Source: Oleiagrimonas citrea
GTDB lineage: Bacteria; Pseudomonadota; Gammaproteobacteria; Xanthomonadales; Rhodanobacteraceae
DNA: 64,000 nucleotides
Direction of reading: 5' to 3'
Assembly (NCBI RefSeq): GCF_012395255.1
Contig: NZ_JAAZQD010000001.1
Coordinates: forward strand, 186,001-250,000
The notes under the pieces are model-generated. The model searched no databases. It was not told the DNA's origin and saw only the letters and a list, made by a program, of their open reading frames with translations. Each line of letters opens with the position of its first letter. Positions within the stretch are counted from its first letter, which is position 1. The position numbers were made by a program, and so were the translations under genes. This document shows, in pieces, positions 31,522 to 41,790 of the stretch.

Positions 31522-33867
31522 CTACTCGCGCCAGTATGCGGAATGATTCCGCCGCCAGCGGGCGATCACACGAGGGGCCGCCGCCACGGGAAAGCGGATC
31601 GACACGGCGCCAGCCGTGGCCGTATCGAGCACCGGAACGCCCGCACGCCGGTACCGCGCCAGCACTTTCGGGCGTGGGTGACCGAACCGATTCAGCCAGC
31701 CTGCCGAGACCACGGCCAAGCGGGGCCGCAGCGCATCGATGAACGCCGCGGAGGACGACGTGTTGCTGCCATGGTGCGGCACCACCAGTATCAGCGGCGG
31801 GCCAGAACCGACCTGCCGCGCCACGCCCGGCTCCATGCGGCGGGTGATGTCACCGGTGAGCAGCAGTCGTCCACCGCGCCCGCGAATCAACAACACGCAC
31901 GACAGGTCGTTACCGTGCAGCAACGGCCGCAAATGCGCAGGCGGACTCAGTACCCGCATGCGCACACCATCCCAGGACCAGTGCTGCCCCGCATGACAGG
32001 GTGGCATCGGCACAGGCATCCGTTTCGGCTCTCCGCTCAATCGACGTGCGTCGGGAAAGGCCTTCGCCACCGCTCGCGCACCGCCGGCATGATCGTTGTC
32101 GCCATGGCTGATCACAATGCGATCCGCCGGACCGGCGCCGCTGGCGCGAATCGCGGGAAGGACCGCCGCATCGCCGAAATTGAAGCCGGACGGATACCGG
32201 GCTCCGGTGTCATAGACCAGCAAGTGATGACGCGTTCGGACAATCACCGCCAGCCCCTGCCCCACATCCAGCACCGTCGCGCGAAACGCGCCCGGTGCAA
32301 GCGGCGGCAGTCGAGGCCACAACAGCGGAAACCAAAGCAGCAGCCCCAGCCAACGGCCCGGAATTCCGCGCGGCGCGAACAGCCACAAGGCGCCGATGCA
32401 GGCCAGAAGCAAAGCAAAACCGGATACGGCGGGCAGATACCAGTGCGCACCCGGCCATTTCGCCATCACTGCCAGCACGGCCCAGGTCTTTCGCATGATC
32501 CAACCCGCGATCCGCCACAAGACACCCGCCGCCGTCGCCGATATCGGCTGCAGCGCCATGCCGGCCAGCGTGAGCGGCACCACGGCCATGCTGACCACGG
32601 GAATCGCGAAAAGATTGGCCAGCAGGCCCCACGGCGCACCCTGACCGAAAAACCATGCCGTCACCGGCAACAAGGCCACGGTCATCAGCAACTGCGCCTG
32701 TCCGGTCCCGCGCAACCAGCCGCGCAAGCCGCTCACTCGTCGTCGATCGAGCACGGCGAGCAGCAATGCGACGGCGGCGAAGGAAAGCCAGAAGCCTGCG
32801 GACAGCACCGAAAGCGGATCGAACAGCAACACCGCCGACAAGGCCAGCGACAACGCCTGAAGAGGATGCACGGAACGGCGACTCACCCGCGCAGCCGCCA
32901 GCACCGCGATCATCAGCAACGCGCGCAGCGTCGGAAGTCCCAGACCAGCCAGACAGGCGTAGACACTCGCCACCAGCACAGCCGCGAGCGCCGCGGCGGC
33001 GGGACGGGGCCAGCGCTTGCCGAGAGATGGCCACAAACGCCAGATGCCCTGGATCAGCAGTGCGCCGAGCAGCGCCGCCACGCCAATGTGAAATCCGGAG
33101 ATCGCCAGCAGGTGCGATACACCGTCGGCACGTGCAATGCGCCAATCTCCCTCGCGCAGGCCTCGCTTGTCGCCGACACCCAGCGCCCGCAGCAATCGCG
33201 CCCCCTTGCCGCCATCCAGGGCATGATTGATGGCCCGGGCCATGCGTGCGCGCACGCCGTCGATGCAGAATGCCCGACGACCAGCCGACCGATTCGGCCC
33301 CTGCTTGCGCACGTACCCGACGGCGGCAATGCGTTCCAACAGAGCCTGTCGTTCGCCATCGAAGGCTCCCGGATCCATGAATCCGCGGGGACGACGCAGC
33401 CGCACCCGCAGGCGCCACCGGAGACAGGGCCGTGCAGCAGCCTTCGGCGCACGGTACCAGGCCAGACGCAAACGACCGTGTAACGGGAACGGCTTACCGT
33501 CGAAACGGGCCTGCTCGACGCGCAGCACGAAGCGATCGGCGTCCGAACGCACCTGCGGAAGGCCCTCGACCACCCCCACGACGTCGAAGTCCTGTCGCTC
33601 GAGGCGGCGAGGCAATCGCTGCTGCATGACGGCCCCGGCGCGCACGACGCAGTAGACGAAAGCCAGCACCATCCAGCACAGGCTGCGTGCACGCGGACAA
33701 CGCCAAGCCGTCAACGCAGCCACCAGCGCCAGCGGCAACAGCGCGTCCAGCGACGGCAAGACATCCAGGCACTGCACCGCCGTCACGCCGAACAGAAGGC
33801 TCAGCGCGAACGGCATCGCGGACAGCGCTTTCGCGCACGGCTTCAGTATGTCGCGTAGGACATGCAT
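31522..33867 (-). CDS. comEC: DNA internalisation channel ComEC/Rec2
   Basis: Membrane channel for single-stranded DNA during natural transformation, 781 residues. Order: N-terminal helices and OB-like DUF4131 region (to ~200), Competence domain with multiple membrane helices starting at HLLAISGFHIGVAALLG (about 250), and a C-terminal metallo-beta-lactamase domain with ISHGDNDHAGG (about 585) and PHHGSNTSS. All expected parts are present and uninterrupted. ATG at 33867. Confidence 0.95.
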   Translation of the reverse strand: MHVLRDILKPCAKALSAMPFALSLLFGVTAVQCLDVLPSLDALLPLALVAALTAWRCPRARSLCWMVLAFVYCVVRAGAVMQQRLPRRLERQDFDVVGVVEGLPQVRSDADRFVLRVEQARFDGKPFPLHGRLRLAWYRAPKAAARPCLRWRLRVRLRRPRGFMDPGAFDGERQALLERIAAVGYVRKQGPNRSAGRRAFCIDGVRARMARAINHALDGGKGARLLRALGVGDKRGLREGDWRIARADGVSHLLAISGFHIGVAALLGALLIQGIWRLWPSLGKRWPRPAAAALAAVLVASVYACLAGLGLPTLRALLMIAVLAAARVSRRSVHPLQALSLALSAVLLFDPLSVLSAGFWLSFAAVALLLAVLDRRRVSGLRGWLRGTGQAQLLMTVALLPVTAWFFGQGAPWGLLANLFAIPVVSMAVVPLTLAGMALQPISATAAGVLWRIAGWIMRKTWAVLAVMAKWPGAHWYLPAVSGFALLLACIGALWLFAPRGIPGRWLGLLLWFPLLWPRLPPLAPGAFRATVLDVGQGLAVIVRTRHHLLVYDTGARYPSGFNFGDAAVLPAIRASGAGPADRIVISHGDNDHAGGARAVAKAFPDARRLSGEPKRMPVPMPPCHAGQHWSWDGVRMRVLSPPAHLRPLLHGNDLSCVLLIRGRGGRLLLTGDITRRMEPGVARQVGSGPPLILVVPHHGSNTSSSAAFIDALRPRLAVVSAGWLNRFGHPRPKVLARYRRAGVPVLDTATAGAVSIRFPVAAAPRVIARWRRNHSAYWRE

Positions 33868-33932
33868 CGCCCCTCCCTGGGCGTTCGCGCTCGGCGCATC
33901 CTGCGCCGCTCAGCGGATGATGTGGGGACCGA

Positions 33933-34646
33933 TCAGGCTGCCTTGTCGGACAACGGCTGCATGCGGCCACCGGACAGTTCCAGCACCCGATCCATGCGCG
34001 CCGCCAGACTGCGATCGTGCGTGACCAGCACGAAGCTGGTACCGATCTCGCGATTGAGCTCCAGCATCAGGTCGTACACCTGCGCGGCATTGTGTTCATC
34101 CAGATTGCCGGTCGGCTCGTCGCCGAGAATGCACGCCGGCCGCGTCACCAACGCGCGCGCCACGGCGCAACGTTGTCGCTCGCCGCCGGACAGCTCGCCG
34201 GGCTTGTGTTCGAGGCGCTTGGACAGACCAACCCGCTCCAGCAGATGCTTCGCACGCTCGCGCGCCTCATCGATAGGGGTGCCACGTATCAGCAGCGGCA
34301 TGCAGACGTTTTCCAGCGCCGTAAATTCCGGCAGCAGATGATGGAACTGGTAGATGAAGCCCAGCGAGCGATTGCGCAGCACGCCGCGCTGCGCATCCGA
34401 AAGCCCGGACATGAGATGGCCGTCGATCTCGACCTCGCCGCCGGTCAGCGTGTCCAGACCGCCGACGATGTGCAGCAGCGTGCTCTTGCCCGCGCCCGAG
34501 GTGCCGACGATAGCCAGGGTTTCGCCACGCGCGACCTCGAAATTCACATCTTCCAGCACCTCGGCGCGCAGCTTGCCTTCCTGGAAGGTCTTGGACACGT
34601 GCCGGGCGGCGACCACGATCCGGTCGGCTTCGTTGTGCGTATTCAT
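33933..34646 (-). CDS. lolD: Lipoprotein release ATPase LolD
   Basis: ATPase of the Lol ABC complex that extracts outer-membrane lipoproteins from the inner membrane. 237 residues from ATG 34646 ([10 protein letters not shown]) behind GGGAGACGACG. Walker [10 protein letters not shown] (48-56), signature [15 protein letters not shown], Walker [12 protein letters not shown]. An in-frame ATG at 34667 overlapping the lolC end is less well placed. Only one permease gene is adjacent, so the transporter may be of the LolF homodimer kind or pair with a distant lolE. Confidence 0.95.
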   Translation of the reverse strand: MNTHNEADRIVVAARHVSKTFQEGKLRAEVLEDVNFEVARGETLAIVGTSGAGKSTLLHIVGGLDTLTGGEVEIDGHLMSGLSDAQRGVLRNRSLGFIYQFHHLLPEFTALENVCMPLLIRGTPIDEARERAKHLLERVGLSKRLEHKPGELSGGERQRCAVARALVTRPACILGDEPTGNLDEHNAAQVYDLMLELNREIGTSFVLVTHDRSLAARMDRVLELSGGRMQPLSDKAA

Positions 34647-34659
34647 CGTCGTCTCCCGA

Positions 34660-35901
34660 TCACTCATAACGCAGCGCCTGCGCCGGCTGCGTGCGCGAAG
34701 CACGACGCGCCGGATACAGCGTGGCCAGCAGCGAAAGTACAAAGGCGATGCCGCAGACCCAGCCCACGTCGGTCCACTGCAGGCGACTGGGCAGCTCGCT
34801 GATGTAGTAGACGTCCGGCGACAGGAACTGCACGTGGAATACGTGCTCGATCCATTCGGCGATGGCCTGCAGGTTCAGCGACAGCGTCACGCCGCAGATC
34901 GCGCCGGCGAGAATGCCGACGATGCCGACAAACAACCCCTGCACCATGAACACGCCCATCACCGTTCGCGGCGGCATGCCGAGCGTCCGCAGAATGGCGA
35001 TGTCGGCCTGCTTGTCCGTGACCAGCATGACCAGCATCGAAACCAGATTGATGACCGCCACCAGCACGATGAGCGTCAGGATCAGGAACATCACCTTCTT
35101 TTCCATGGCGATGGCCTTGAACAGATTGGCGTTGGACTGCATCCAGGTCTGCACGCGATAGACCTGACCCAGCTCACCGCCCAGATGCCGCGCCACCGCG
35201 CCGGCATGGAACAGGTTGTCCAGCCGCAGACGGATGCCGTTCGGGCCATGGATGCCATACAGCTTCTCGGCATCCTGCATATTCATCAGCGCGAGACCGG
35301 AGTCGTACTGCTGCATGCCCAGCGCGAAAATGCCGCTGACACGGAATGCGCGCAGCATCGGCATCGCGCCCATCGGGCCGGCGCGGAAACGCGGTGCATA
35401 GACGATGACCTTGTCGCCCACCGTCACGCCCAGCATCGTCGCCAGCTCGTCGCCCAGCACGATGTTCCATTTGCCCGGCTTCAGCGAATCCAGCGAGCCG
35501 TCGCGCATGTGCTTGTTGAAATCCGACACATGCGGTTCCAGCGCAGGATCGATGCCGCGCACCAAGGCACCGCTGGAAGCCTCGCCGCGAATGAAGGCCT
35601 GCTGCTCGACGTAGGGCGCCGCGCCGAGAACGCGTGGATCGGCCTTGGCGATCTTCAATGCGCGCGGCCAGTCCTGAATGCTCTCGCCGACACCGGAGAT
35701 GGTCGCGTGCGAGACCGCGCCGAGAATGCGCGCGCGCAGCTGATAGTCGAAGCCGTTCATCACCGACAGCACCGTGATCAGCGCCGTCACGCTCAACGCC
35801 AGGCCGATGATGGAGACGCCGGAGATGAAGGAGATGAAATGATTGCGGCGCTTGGCGCGGCTGTAGCGCAGGCCGATGAACAGGGAAAGCGGTCGGAACA
35901 T
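34660..35901 (-). CDS. lolC: Lipoprotein release permease LolC/LolE family
   Basis: 413 residues, MacB/FtsX-type permease: one membrane helix near residue 25 ([27 protein letters not shown]), a large periplasmic domain, and three C-terminal helices. The N-terminal [16 protein letters not shown] signature is shared by LolC and LolE. The lolD gene follows after 13 bp. Whether it is LolC, LolE or LolF cannot be settled from one sequence. Confidence 0.93.
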   Translation of the reverse strand: MFRPLSLFIGLRYSRAKRRNHFISFISGVSIIGLALSVTALITVLSVMNGFDYQLRARILGAVSHATISGVGESIQDWPRALKIAKADPRVLGAAPYVEQQAFIRGEASSGALVRGIDPALEPHVSDFNKHMRDGSLDSLKPGKWNIVLGDELATMLGVTVGDKVIVYAPRFRAGPMGAMPMLRAFRVSGIFALGMQQYDSGLALMNMQDAEKLYGIHGPNGIRLRLDNLFHAGAVARHLGGELGQVYRVQTWMQSNANLFKAIAMEKKVMFLILTLIVLVAVINLVSMLVMLVTDKQADIAILRTLGMPPRTVMGVFMVQGLFVGIVGILAGAICGVTLSLNLQAIAEWIEHVFHVQFLSPDVYYISELPSRLQWTDVGWVCGIAFVLSLLATLYPARRASRTQPAQALRYE

Positions 35902-35997
35902 GGGCTTCCAGAATGTATGCGCGGCGGGGGTGGATCAGACCGCGAAGATTCGGCAGAGTGCCCGAAAGCGGCCATCTGCGGCAAGCAGGGTCGACCT

Positions 35998-36420
35998 TCA
36001 GTCGTCGTCGGATTGGGACGACAGACGCATGCGCAGTCGCCGACGCGTGTCCGCGTCGAGATTGTCCGGGAGCATCAGCAGCGCCGCACTATCGCGTTTC
36101 GCCCACCCCAGCCGGAGCACCAGCGCGCCGGCCAACACACGCGCGCCAAGCAGATGCCCTTCCACGTCCTCGTCATTCGACAGCGAGAGATTCCAGCCAC
36201 CGTCCGCGCGCCACTGCACACGGCGCACCACGCATCGAGCAGCATGCCGTGCGCAAGCGACGACGTAGAACACCGTCGACACGATCAGTAGCACTTGCGC
36301 ATACCACGGCGCCGCACTGTCCAGCACGCCGGCGACGGCCAGACCGCCGAGCATGATCACCAGACGAGGCAGCCAACGGGACGGATGGAACTCAAAGCCG
36401 ATGCTGGGCGCGGATGGCAT
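35998..36420 (-). CDS. YgfX-like membrane protein
   Basis: 140 residues with an N-terminal FEFHPSRWL, two closely spaced hydrophobic helices (LVIMLGGLAVAGVLD and AQVLLIVSTVFYVVACA), then a cytoplasmic domain with repeated W-x-L segments. That plan and its position directly after sdhE match YgfX (CptA) of E. coli, which has been linked to cell division proteins and to SdhE. Sequence similarity is weak, so the symbol is withheld. It overlaps the sdhE 3' end by 29 bp. Confidence 0.7.
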   Translation of the reverse strand: MPSAPSIGFEFHPSRWLPRLVIMLGGLAVAGVLDSAAPWYAQVLLIVSTVFYVVACARHAARCVVRRVQWRADGGWNLSLSNDEDVEGHLLGARVLAGALVLRLGWAKRDSAALLMLPDNLDADTRRRLRMRLSSQSDDD

Positions 36421-36640
36421 CGATGATGTCCCGCCAGTCAGCGCGCGGCGCTTCGCCGCGGCCGATGGTCCAGTCCCACAGGTCCGGATCCTGTACGTCC
36501 AGCAGTTCCTCGAAGGCCTGCTGGGCGGCGGGATCGGCGTCGGGGTAGCGGTTCTCCAACCACCAGCCGTACAGCGCGTCCAACTCCTTGGTGCCGCGAC
36601 GGCAGCGCCAGCGCAGGCGCGCCAGGGGCGTATTGCTCAT
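36392..36640 (-). CDS. sdhE: FAD assembly factor SdhE
   Basis: Small helical protein that helps attach FAD covalently to SdhA. 82 residues from ATG 36640 (MSNTPLARLRWRCRRGTKEL). The family signature RRGTKELD and the later LLDVQDPDLWDWTIG are clear. The longer frame at 36676 lacks support. It pairs with the ygfX-like gene and is about 9 kb from the sdh operon. Confidence 0.93.
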   Translation of the reverse strand: MSNTPLARLRWRCRRGTKELDALYGWWLENRYPDADPAAQQAFEELLDVQDPDLWDWTIGRGEAPRADWRDIIDAIRAQHRL

Positions 36641-36839
36641 GATGCTTCGCTTCCACAGAACAGGAATGCCGCCCATGGTAGCCGCGATGCCGACGGATGA
36701 CGTAGTCGTCCGCGCCGCAGCGCCGTGTCGGATTTACGCGAACGCCGTGTCGGACAAGACGACTTTGCCGCATGCCGCGATGCGGACACGATGACAGATA
36801 CCGTCCGGAAAGGACGGCATCGCGCCATGCGCACGGCAA

Positions 36840-39203
36840 TCAATCCTTCGGGTACGGCGTCATCGAATACGGACGCACGGCGTCGGAGGTCGCCCACGTC
36901 GTGTTCGGCTCGGCCTGCATCTCGAAGGTCAGCGTGCCGCCGGCGAGAATCTCCCCGTGCTCGATGTAGCTGCGCTGGAGCGGCTTGCCGTTGAGCAGCA
37001 CTTTGCCGACATAGGGGTGTGCGTCGTCGAGATGCTTGGCGACGATGGTGAAGCTCTTGCCGTTGGGCAGATGCAGCTCCGCCCAATCGACGAACGGCCG
37101 ACCGATCACGTACTGGTTGCTGGCCGGCGCCACCGGATAGAAGCCCAGCGCAGTGAAGATGTACCAGGCCGACATCTGGCCCAGGTCGTCGTTGCCGGCC
37201 AGCCCCGTCGGGGTCGGCGCGTACTGGGTGTCCATGATCTGCTTCAGGCGCTGCTGCGTCTTCCACGGCGCGCCGGCGTAGTCGTACAGGTAGGCGATGT
37301 GATGGCTCGGCTCGTTGCCATGGGCGTAGTAGCCGATCAGCCCGGAGATGTCCTCGACGTGCGCGAACTCCTTGGGATCAACCTTGGCCTCGAACACGTG
37401 GTCGAGCTTGGCGATCAGCTTGTCGTCCCCGCCCAGCATGGCGATCAGACCGCCGATGTCCTGCGGCTCGTACCACGAGTACTGCCAGGCGTTGCCTTCG
37501 GTGTAGTCGCTACCATAGCCCGCGGCCGCCGGGTCGAACGGCATGCGGAACGTGCCGTCGCTCTTGCGGGCGCGCAGGAAGCCGGTCTTCGAGTCAAATG
37601 AGTTGCGCCAGTAGCCGGCTCGCTTGGCGAAACGCTTGGCCAGCGCCTTGTCGCCCATGGCCCCGGCCATGCGCGAGATGGTCCAGTCGTCGAAGGCGTA
37701 CTCGACGGTCTTGGAGGCCGCCTCCGGCACCTTGTCGATGGGCACGTAGCCGAGCTTCATGTACCAGCCCAGACCGCCGTACGGCTTGTAGGTGGCGCTG
37801 GCAACCATGGCCTTGAGCGCGTCCTTCGCATCAAAGCCGCGGATGCCCTTCATGTAGGCGTCGGCGATCACCGGCACCGCGTGGTAGCCGATCATGCACC
37901 ACGTCTCCAGCCCCTGATACGCCCACACCGGCAGGATGCCGAACGGACTCGACTGCTGTGCCGCGACCAGCGACTGCACGAAACTCGCGACGCGCCGATT
38001 CGGCTGGATCAGTGTCATCAGCGGCTGCTGCGCGCGGTACACGTCCCACAGCGACCAGGTCGAGTAGAAAGTGAATTCTCCGGCCTGATGGATGCCGTGG
38101 TCGGGACCGCGATACTGGCCGTTGACGTCCATCGCCAGATTCGGCGCGATCATCGCGTGGTACATCGCGGTGTAGAAGTTCGTGCGGGTGGCGGCCGGCG
38201 CGTCGACATCGATGGCCGATAGTGCCTGCTCCCATTCCGTGCGCGCCTCGGCGCGGCGGGCGTCGAAGTTCCAGCCCTTGCCGTCCTGGTCGAGGTTGGC
38301 GATGGCATTGGCTTCACTGACGGTGGAAATCGCCACTTTCACGACCAGCGGCTGGTCCAGCCTGCCGAAGTCGAACACACCCTCGAGCGCACGGCCGTCC
38401 ACGGCGGCGGTGTCGGCCGGCGACTCGCCCGGACCCTTGAAACCCTTGTAGACGACATCCTGCTCGCGGTTCATCAGTTCGTGCGAAGCCATCGGATGCG
38501 AGAAGCGGATGGCGAAGAACAGCTGCCGCCCTGGCGCCCAGCCGCGCGTCTCGCGCATGCCGGTAACCGTGCCATCCTTGCGTACGCGCAACCGTGCCCA
38601 GGACACCTTGCCTTGGTAGTCGTAGATGCTCGGACGCAGATCCAGCAGCACGTGCGCCGGTTTGCCCTTTTCGAAGGTGTAGCGATGCCAGCCCACGCGC
38701 TTGCCGGCAGTCAGTTCCACGCGCACGTGGTTGTCCGGAAGTGTCACGGCGTAGTAGCCGGCCTGTGCCGTCTCGGTGTCGTGGCTGAAGCGCGAACGAT
38801 AGCCACTGCCCGGCTGATCGGCCTCGCCCGCATCCAGCTTCACCTTGCCGCCGATCGGCATCAGCAGCACGTCGCCCAGGTCCGAATGCCCGCTACCGGA
38901 GAAATGCGTATGCGAGAAGCCGCGGATGGTCGGATCGTCATAGCGATAGCCAGCGGCCCATTTGTAGGCATGCTTGAAATCCGGCATGGCCGTATCGGGA
39001 CTGAGCTGGATCATGCCGAACGGCACTGTGGCACCGGGAAAGGTGTGCCCGTCGCCGCCGGTGCCAATCATCGGATCGACCTGTTCCCACGCTGCGCTGC
39101 CCGGCACCGCGCTCATGCCGGGTGCCGCCAGCAGCAACCCGCCCAGCAAGACACCGATGTGCAAGATTCGAACACCCTGGAACAACCGGCGCTTGACGTG
39201 CAT
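36840..39203 (-). CDS. GH92 family alpha-mannosidase, secreted
   Basis: 787 residues with an N-terminal signal (hydrophobic HIGVLLGGLLLAAPGMSA). Glycoside hydrolase family 92 members are calcium-dependent, inverting exo-alpha-mannosidases. Signatures: VDPMIGTGGDGHTFPGATVPFGM, then YTEGNAWQYSWYEPQDIGGL holding the catalytic acid glutamate, and AGNDDLGQMSAWYIFTALGFYPV holding the catalytic aspartates. It would release mannose from alpha-mannosides such as N-glycans. Divergent from the LacI regulator with a shared operator region, and linked to mannose import and conversion genes. Confidence 0.95.
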   Translation of the reverse strand: MHVKRRLFQGVRILHIGVLLGGLLLAAPGMSAVPGSAAWEQVDPMIGTGGDGHTFPGATVPFGMIQLSPDTAMPDFKHAYKWAAGYRYDDPTIRGFSHTHFSGSGHSDLGDVLLMPIGGKVKLDAGEADQPGSGYRSRFSHDTETAQAGYYAVTLPDNHVRVELTAGKRVGWHRYTFEKGKPAHVLLDLRPSIYDYQGKVSWARLRVRKDGTVTGMRETRGWAPGRQLFFAIRFSHPMASHELMNREQDVVYKGFKGPGESPADTAAVDGRALEGVFDFGRLDQPLVVKVAISTVSEANAIANLDQDGKGWNFDARRAEARTEWEQALSAIDVDAPAATRTNFYTAMYHAMIAPNLAMDVNGQYRGPDHGIHQAGEFTFYSTWSLWDVYRAQQPLMTLIQPNRRVASFVQSLVAAQQSSPFGILPVWAYQGLETWCMIGYHAVPVIADAYMKGIRGFDAKDALKAMVASATYKPYGGLGWYMKLGYVPIDKVPEAASKTVEYAFDDWTISRMAGAMGDKALAKRFAKRAGYWRNSFDSKTGFLRARKSDGTFRMPFDPAAAGYGSDYTEGNAWQYSWYEPQDIGGLIAMLGGDDKLIAKLDHVFEAKVDPKEFAHVEDISGLIGYYAHGNEPSHHIAYLYDYAGAPWKTQQRLKQIMDTQYAPTPTGLAGNDDLGQMSAWYIFTALGFYPVAPASNQYVIGRPFVDWAELHLPNGKSFTIVAKHLDDAHPYVGKVLLNGKPLQRSYIEHGEILAGGTLTFEMQAEPNTTWATSDAVRPYSMTPYPKD

Positions 39204-39221
39204 GGAAACGGCCCCTTTTGT

Positions 39222-39239
39222 ATCGTTCTAAATGGAACG
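39222..39239. promoter_or_regulatory. LacI-type operator, site 1 (GH92 side)
   Basis: The 12-mer ATCGTTCTAAAT (39222-39233) lies within the inverted repeat CGTTC-N6-GAACG (39224-39239), starting 18 bp upstream of the GH92 ATG. The same 12-mer recurs at 39326-39337. Position and form fit an operator of the adjacent LacI regulator. Confidence 0.6.
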
Positions 39240-39325
39240 CAAACTAGCATGGCATTGCGTCTCCAACATGTTGCATTGCATGATGGTCAGCGGACCTGTA
39301 AACGATACCAGCCCCAGATCATTGA

Positions 39326-39339
39326 ATCGTTCTAAATTC
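39326..39339. promoter_or_regulatory. LacI-type operator, site 2 (regulator side)
   Basis: Second exact copy of ATCGTTCTAAAT (39326-39337), 104 bp from the first and about 70 bp ahead of the lacI-type start. GAAT...ATTC (39324-39339) gives partial dyad symmetry. Two sites about ten helical turns apart would allow repression by looping and autoregulation. Confidence 0.55.
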
Positions 39340-39407
39340 TTTGCCGACCCATCCATGCCACAGCTGCACGCTCCATCGACGGGCACCGCCATGCGTGACG
39401 GTGCCGC

Positions 39408-40430
39408 ATGAACCCGCATCGCGTCACGCTGGCCGACATCGCGCGCGGCTGCGACGTATCGCGTGCGACGGTTTCCCTGGTGCTGCGCAACAGCCCGCTG
39501 GTGGCCGCTGGCACACGCAAGAAGGTCGAGGCTGAGCTCAAGCGCCAGGGCTATGTCTACAACCGCGCGGCGGCCAATCTGCGCCAGCGCACCTCCTCCA
39601 GCGTGGCGCTGGTGGTCAACGACCTGTCCAATCCGTTCTTCGCCGAATTCGCCGCCGGCGTCGATGAAACGCTGGGCGCCGCGGGCTTCGTCACACTGCT
39701 CGGCAGCACGGGGGAATCGACCGAACAGCAGCGCAGGGTGCTGTCCACCCTCAACGAACACGCGCCGGCCGGCATCATTCTCTCCCCGGCCGAGCACAGC
39801 GACGGAACGGAACTGCTCGGCATCGTCGGCGCGCATACGCCGGTACTGGTCTTCAATCGCCAGCTTTCCAGCGCGCACTGGGACTTCCTGGCACTGGACA
39901 ATCGACGCGGCGCGCGGCGCGCGACAGAACACCTTCTGCAACTCGGCCACCGACGCATCGCCTTCTTCGGCGGTCATGCCGACTCCAGTTCCTGCCGCGA
40001 GCGCCGCCAAGGTCACGCCGACGCCCTGCAGGCCGCAGGAATCGCCATCGAACCGCAATGGCTGGTCGAAAGCGCCCCCACCCGCCTGCAGGCCGCAGCA
40101 CAGACCGGAGCACTGTTCGTGCGCGATCCAGCACCGACTGCAGCAGTCTGCTACAACGATGCGGTGGCGCTGGGCCTGATGCTGGGACTCAACGCCCGTG
40201 GCTGCCGCCCCGGCCACGACTTTTCCGTCACCGGCTTCGACGACATTCCCGAAGCCGCCGTCAGCCTGCCCGCACTGACGACCGTCGCCACCGATCCACG
40301 CGCTCGTGGCCGCCAGGCCGCCGAACGCATCCTGGAACGCGTGCGCCACCCCGAACTTGTTCCCTGCGAAATGCACGCCTCGGCCGAACTCGTCGTGCGC
40401 GACAGCAGCTGCCCACCGCCCCATTACTGA
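39408..40430 (+). CDS. LacI-family transcriptional regulator of the mannoside locus
   Basis: 340 residues. The N-terminal helix-turn-helix (VTLADIARGCDVSRATVSLVLR, about 6-27) and hinge helix (NRAAANLRQ) are standard; the rest is a periplasmic-binding-protein-like effector domain with SNPFFAEFAAGVDE and the end motif FDDIPEA. It likely represses the divergent GH92 gene and its own downstream operon, responding to mannose or a related metabolite (inference from neighbours). The transporter gene follows 18 bp after the stop. Confidence 0.93.
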   Translation: MNPHRVTLADIARGCDVSRATVSLVLRNSPLVAAGTRKKVEAELKRQGYVYNRAAANLRQRTSSSVALVVNDLSNPFFAEFAAGVDETLGAAGFVTLLGSTGESTEQQRRVLSTLNEHAPAGIILSPAEHSDGTELLGIVGAHTPVLVFNRQLSSAHWDFLALDNRRGARRATEHLLQLGHRRIAFFGGHADSSSCRERRQGHADALQAAGIAIEPQWLVESAPTRLQAAAQTGALFVRDPAPTAAVCYNDAVALGLMLGLNARGCRPGHDFSVTGFDDIPEAAVSLPALTTVATDPRARGRQAAERILERVRHPELVPCEMHASAELVVRDSSCPPPHY

Positions 40431-40448
40431 CCAGCAAGGTATCCACCG

Positions 40449-41777
40449 ATGGCTTCCTTTTCGCCCGCCCCCGCCAGCACACCGCCCGAGCAAACTGGGG
40501 ACAAGCGCTACACCTACTACCCGACGGCACTGACCGTGCTCACGCTGGTGTTCTTCATGTGGGGCTTCCTGACGGCGCTGAACGACAGCCTGATCCCGCA
40601 TCTGAAAGCCGCCTTCGAGCTCAACTACACGCAGGTCATGCTGGTGCAGTTCACCTTCTTTGGCGCCTATTTCCTGATGTCGTTGCCGAGTGGCTGGCTG
40701 GTCGAGCGCATCGGCTTCAAGCTCGGGATTGTCGCCGGACTGAGCATTGCCGGCGTGGGCGCACTCGGTTTCCTGCCGGCCGCGCAATGGCACAACTACC
40801 CCGTGTTCCTCGGCGCCCTGTTCGTGCTGGCGACCGGCATCACGGTGCTGCAGGTGGCGGCCAACCCGTACGTCACCCTGCTCGGCCCTGCGCGTACCGG
40901 ATCCAGCCGCCTGACACTCGCACAGACGATGAACTCGCTGGGCACCACGCTGGCGCCGATCTTCGGCGGCTATCTGATTCTTTCGCATGTCGTGAAGAAG
41001 GCCAGCGAGGTGGCGACCATGTCCGCCACCGACCAGTTGCTGTACCGGACCGAGCAGGCGCAGTCGGTGCAGATGCCCTACGTCGGGCTGGCAGCAGCGC
41101 TGTTCCTGCTAGCCGGATTCGTCTGGCTGTTCCATCTGCCGAAACTGGCCGAGAAGACCCACCCCGACGAAGCGAAGAACTACAGCCTGATGGACGCGCT
41201 GCGCATCCCGCATGTCGCCTTTGGCGTGCTGGCGATCTTCTTCTATGTCGGTGCCGAGGTCTCCATCGGCAGCCTGATGATCAACTACATCTCGCTGCCC
41301 AACATCGGCCACATCAGCGAACAGACCGCTTCGCACTACGTGGCGTACTACTGGGGCGGCGCGATGGTCGGACGCCTGCTCGGTTCGGGACTGCTGGCCA
41401 TGCTCGATCCGCGCAAGCTGCTGGCGGTGTTCTCGGTCGTCGCCGGCGGCCTGCTCATCACCACCATGACCACGCATGGCAACACGGCGATGGTGAGCGT
41501 CATCGCCATCGGCCTGTTCAACTCGATCATGTTCCCGACCATCTTCGCACTCGGTATCGAGCGTCTGGGCCCGTTGACTGACAAGGCGTCGAGCCTGCTC
41601 ATCATGGCCATCGTGGGCGGTGCGCTGGTGCCGTTGGCACAGGGTTTCCTGGCCGACCGCATCGGCTTGCAGCACTCCTTCGTGCTGCCGTTGCTATGCT
41701 ACGTCTACATCCTGTTCTACGGCCTCAGTGGGTCGAAGATCCGCACGATGCCCGAGACCACGCCACCGGCCCCATGA
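40449..41777 (+). CDS. FucP-type sugar:proton symporter (MFS)
   Basis: 442 residues, about 12 membrane helices, of the fucose/glucose-galactose permease (FHS) branch of the MFS. The signatures FFMWGFLTALNDSLIPHLKAAF near residue 36 and QVAANPYVTLLGP are typical of FucP/GluP. Given the neighbours, mannose or fructose is the probable substrate. Its ATG at 40449 follows AGCAAGGT; the sugar kinase starts 13 bp after its stop. Confidence 0.92.
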   Translation: MASFSPAPASTPPEQTGDKRYTYYPTALTVLTLVFFMWGFLTALNDSLIPHLKAAFELNYTQVMLVQFTFFGAYFLMSLPSGWLVERIGFKLGIVAGLSIAGVGALGFLPAAQWHNYPVFLGALFVLATGITVLQVAANPYVTLLGPARTGSSRLTLAQTMNSLGTTLAPIFGGYLILSHVVKKASEVATMSATDQLLYRTEQAQSVQMPYVGLAAALFLLAGFVWLFHLPKLAEKTHPDEAKNYSLMDALRIPHVAFGVLAIFFYVGAEVSIGSLMINYISLPNIGHISEQTASHYVAYYWGGAMVGRLLGSGLLAMLDPRKLLAVFSVVAGGLLITTMTTHGNTAMVSVIAIGLFNSIMFPTIFALGIERLGPLTDKASSLLIMAIVGGALVPLAQGFLADRIGLQHSFVLPLLCYVYILFYGLSGSKIRTMPETTPPAP

Positions 41778-41790
41778 ATCAAGGACTGGG

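Noticed and set aside
31447-33483. Plus-strand frame opposite comEC
   Set aside because: Low-complexity Arg/His/Gln/Pro composition and no start signal; comEC is intact on the minus strand.
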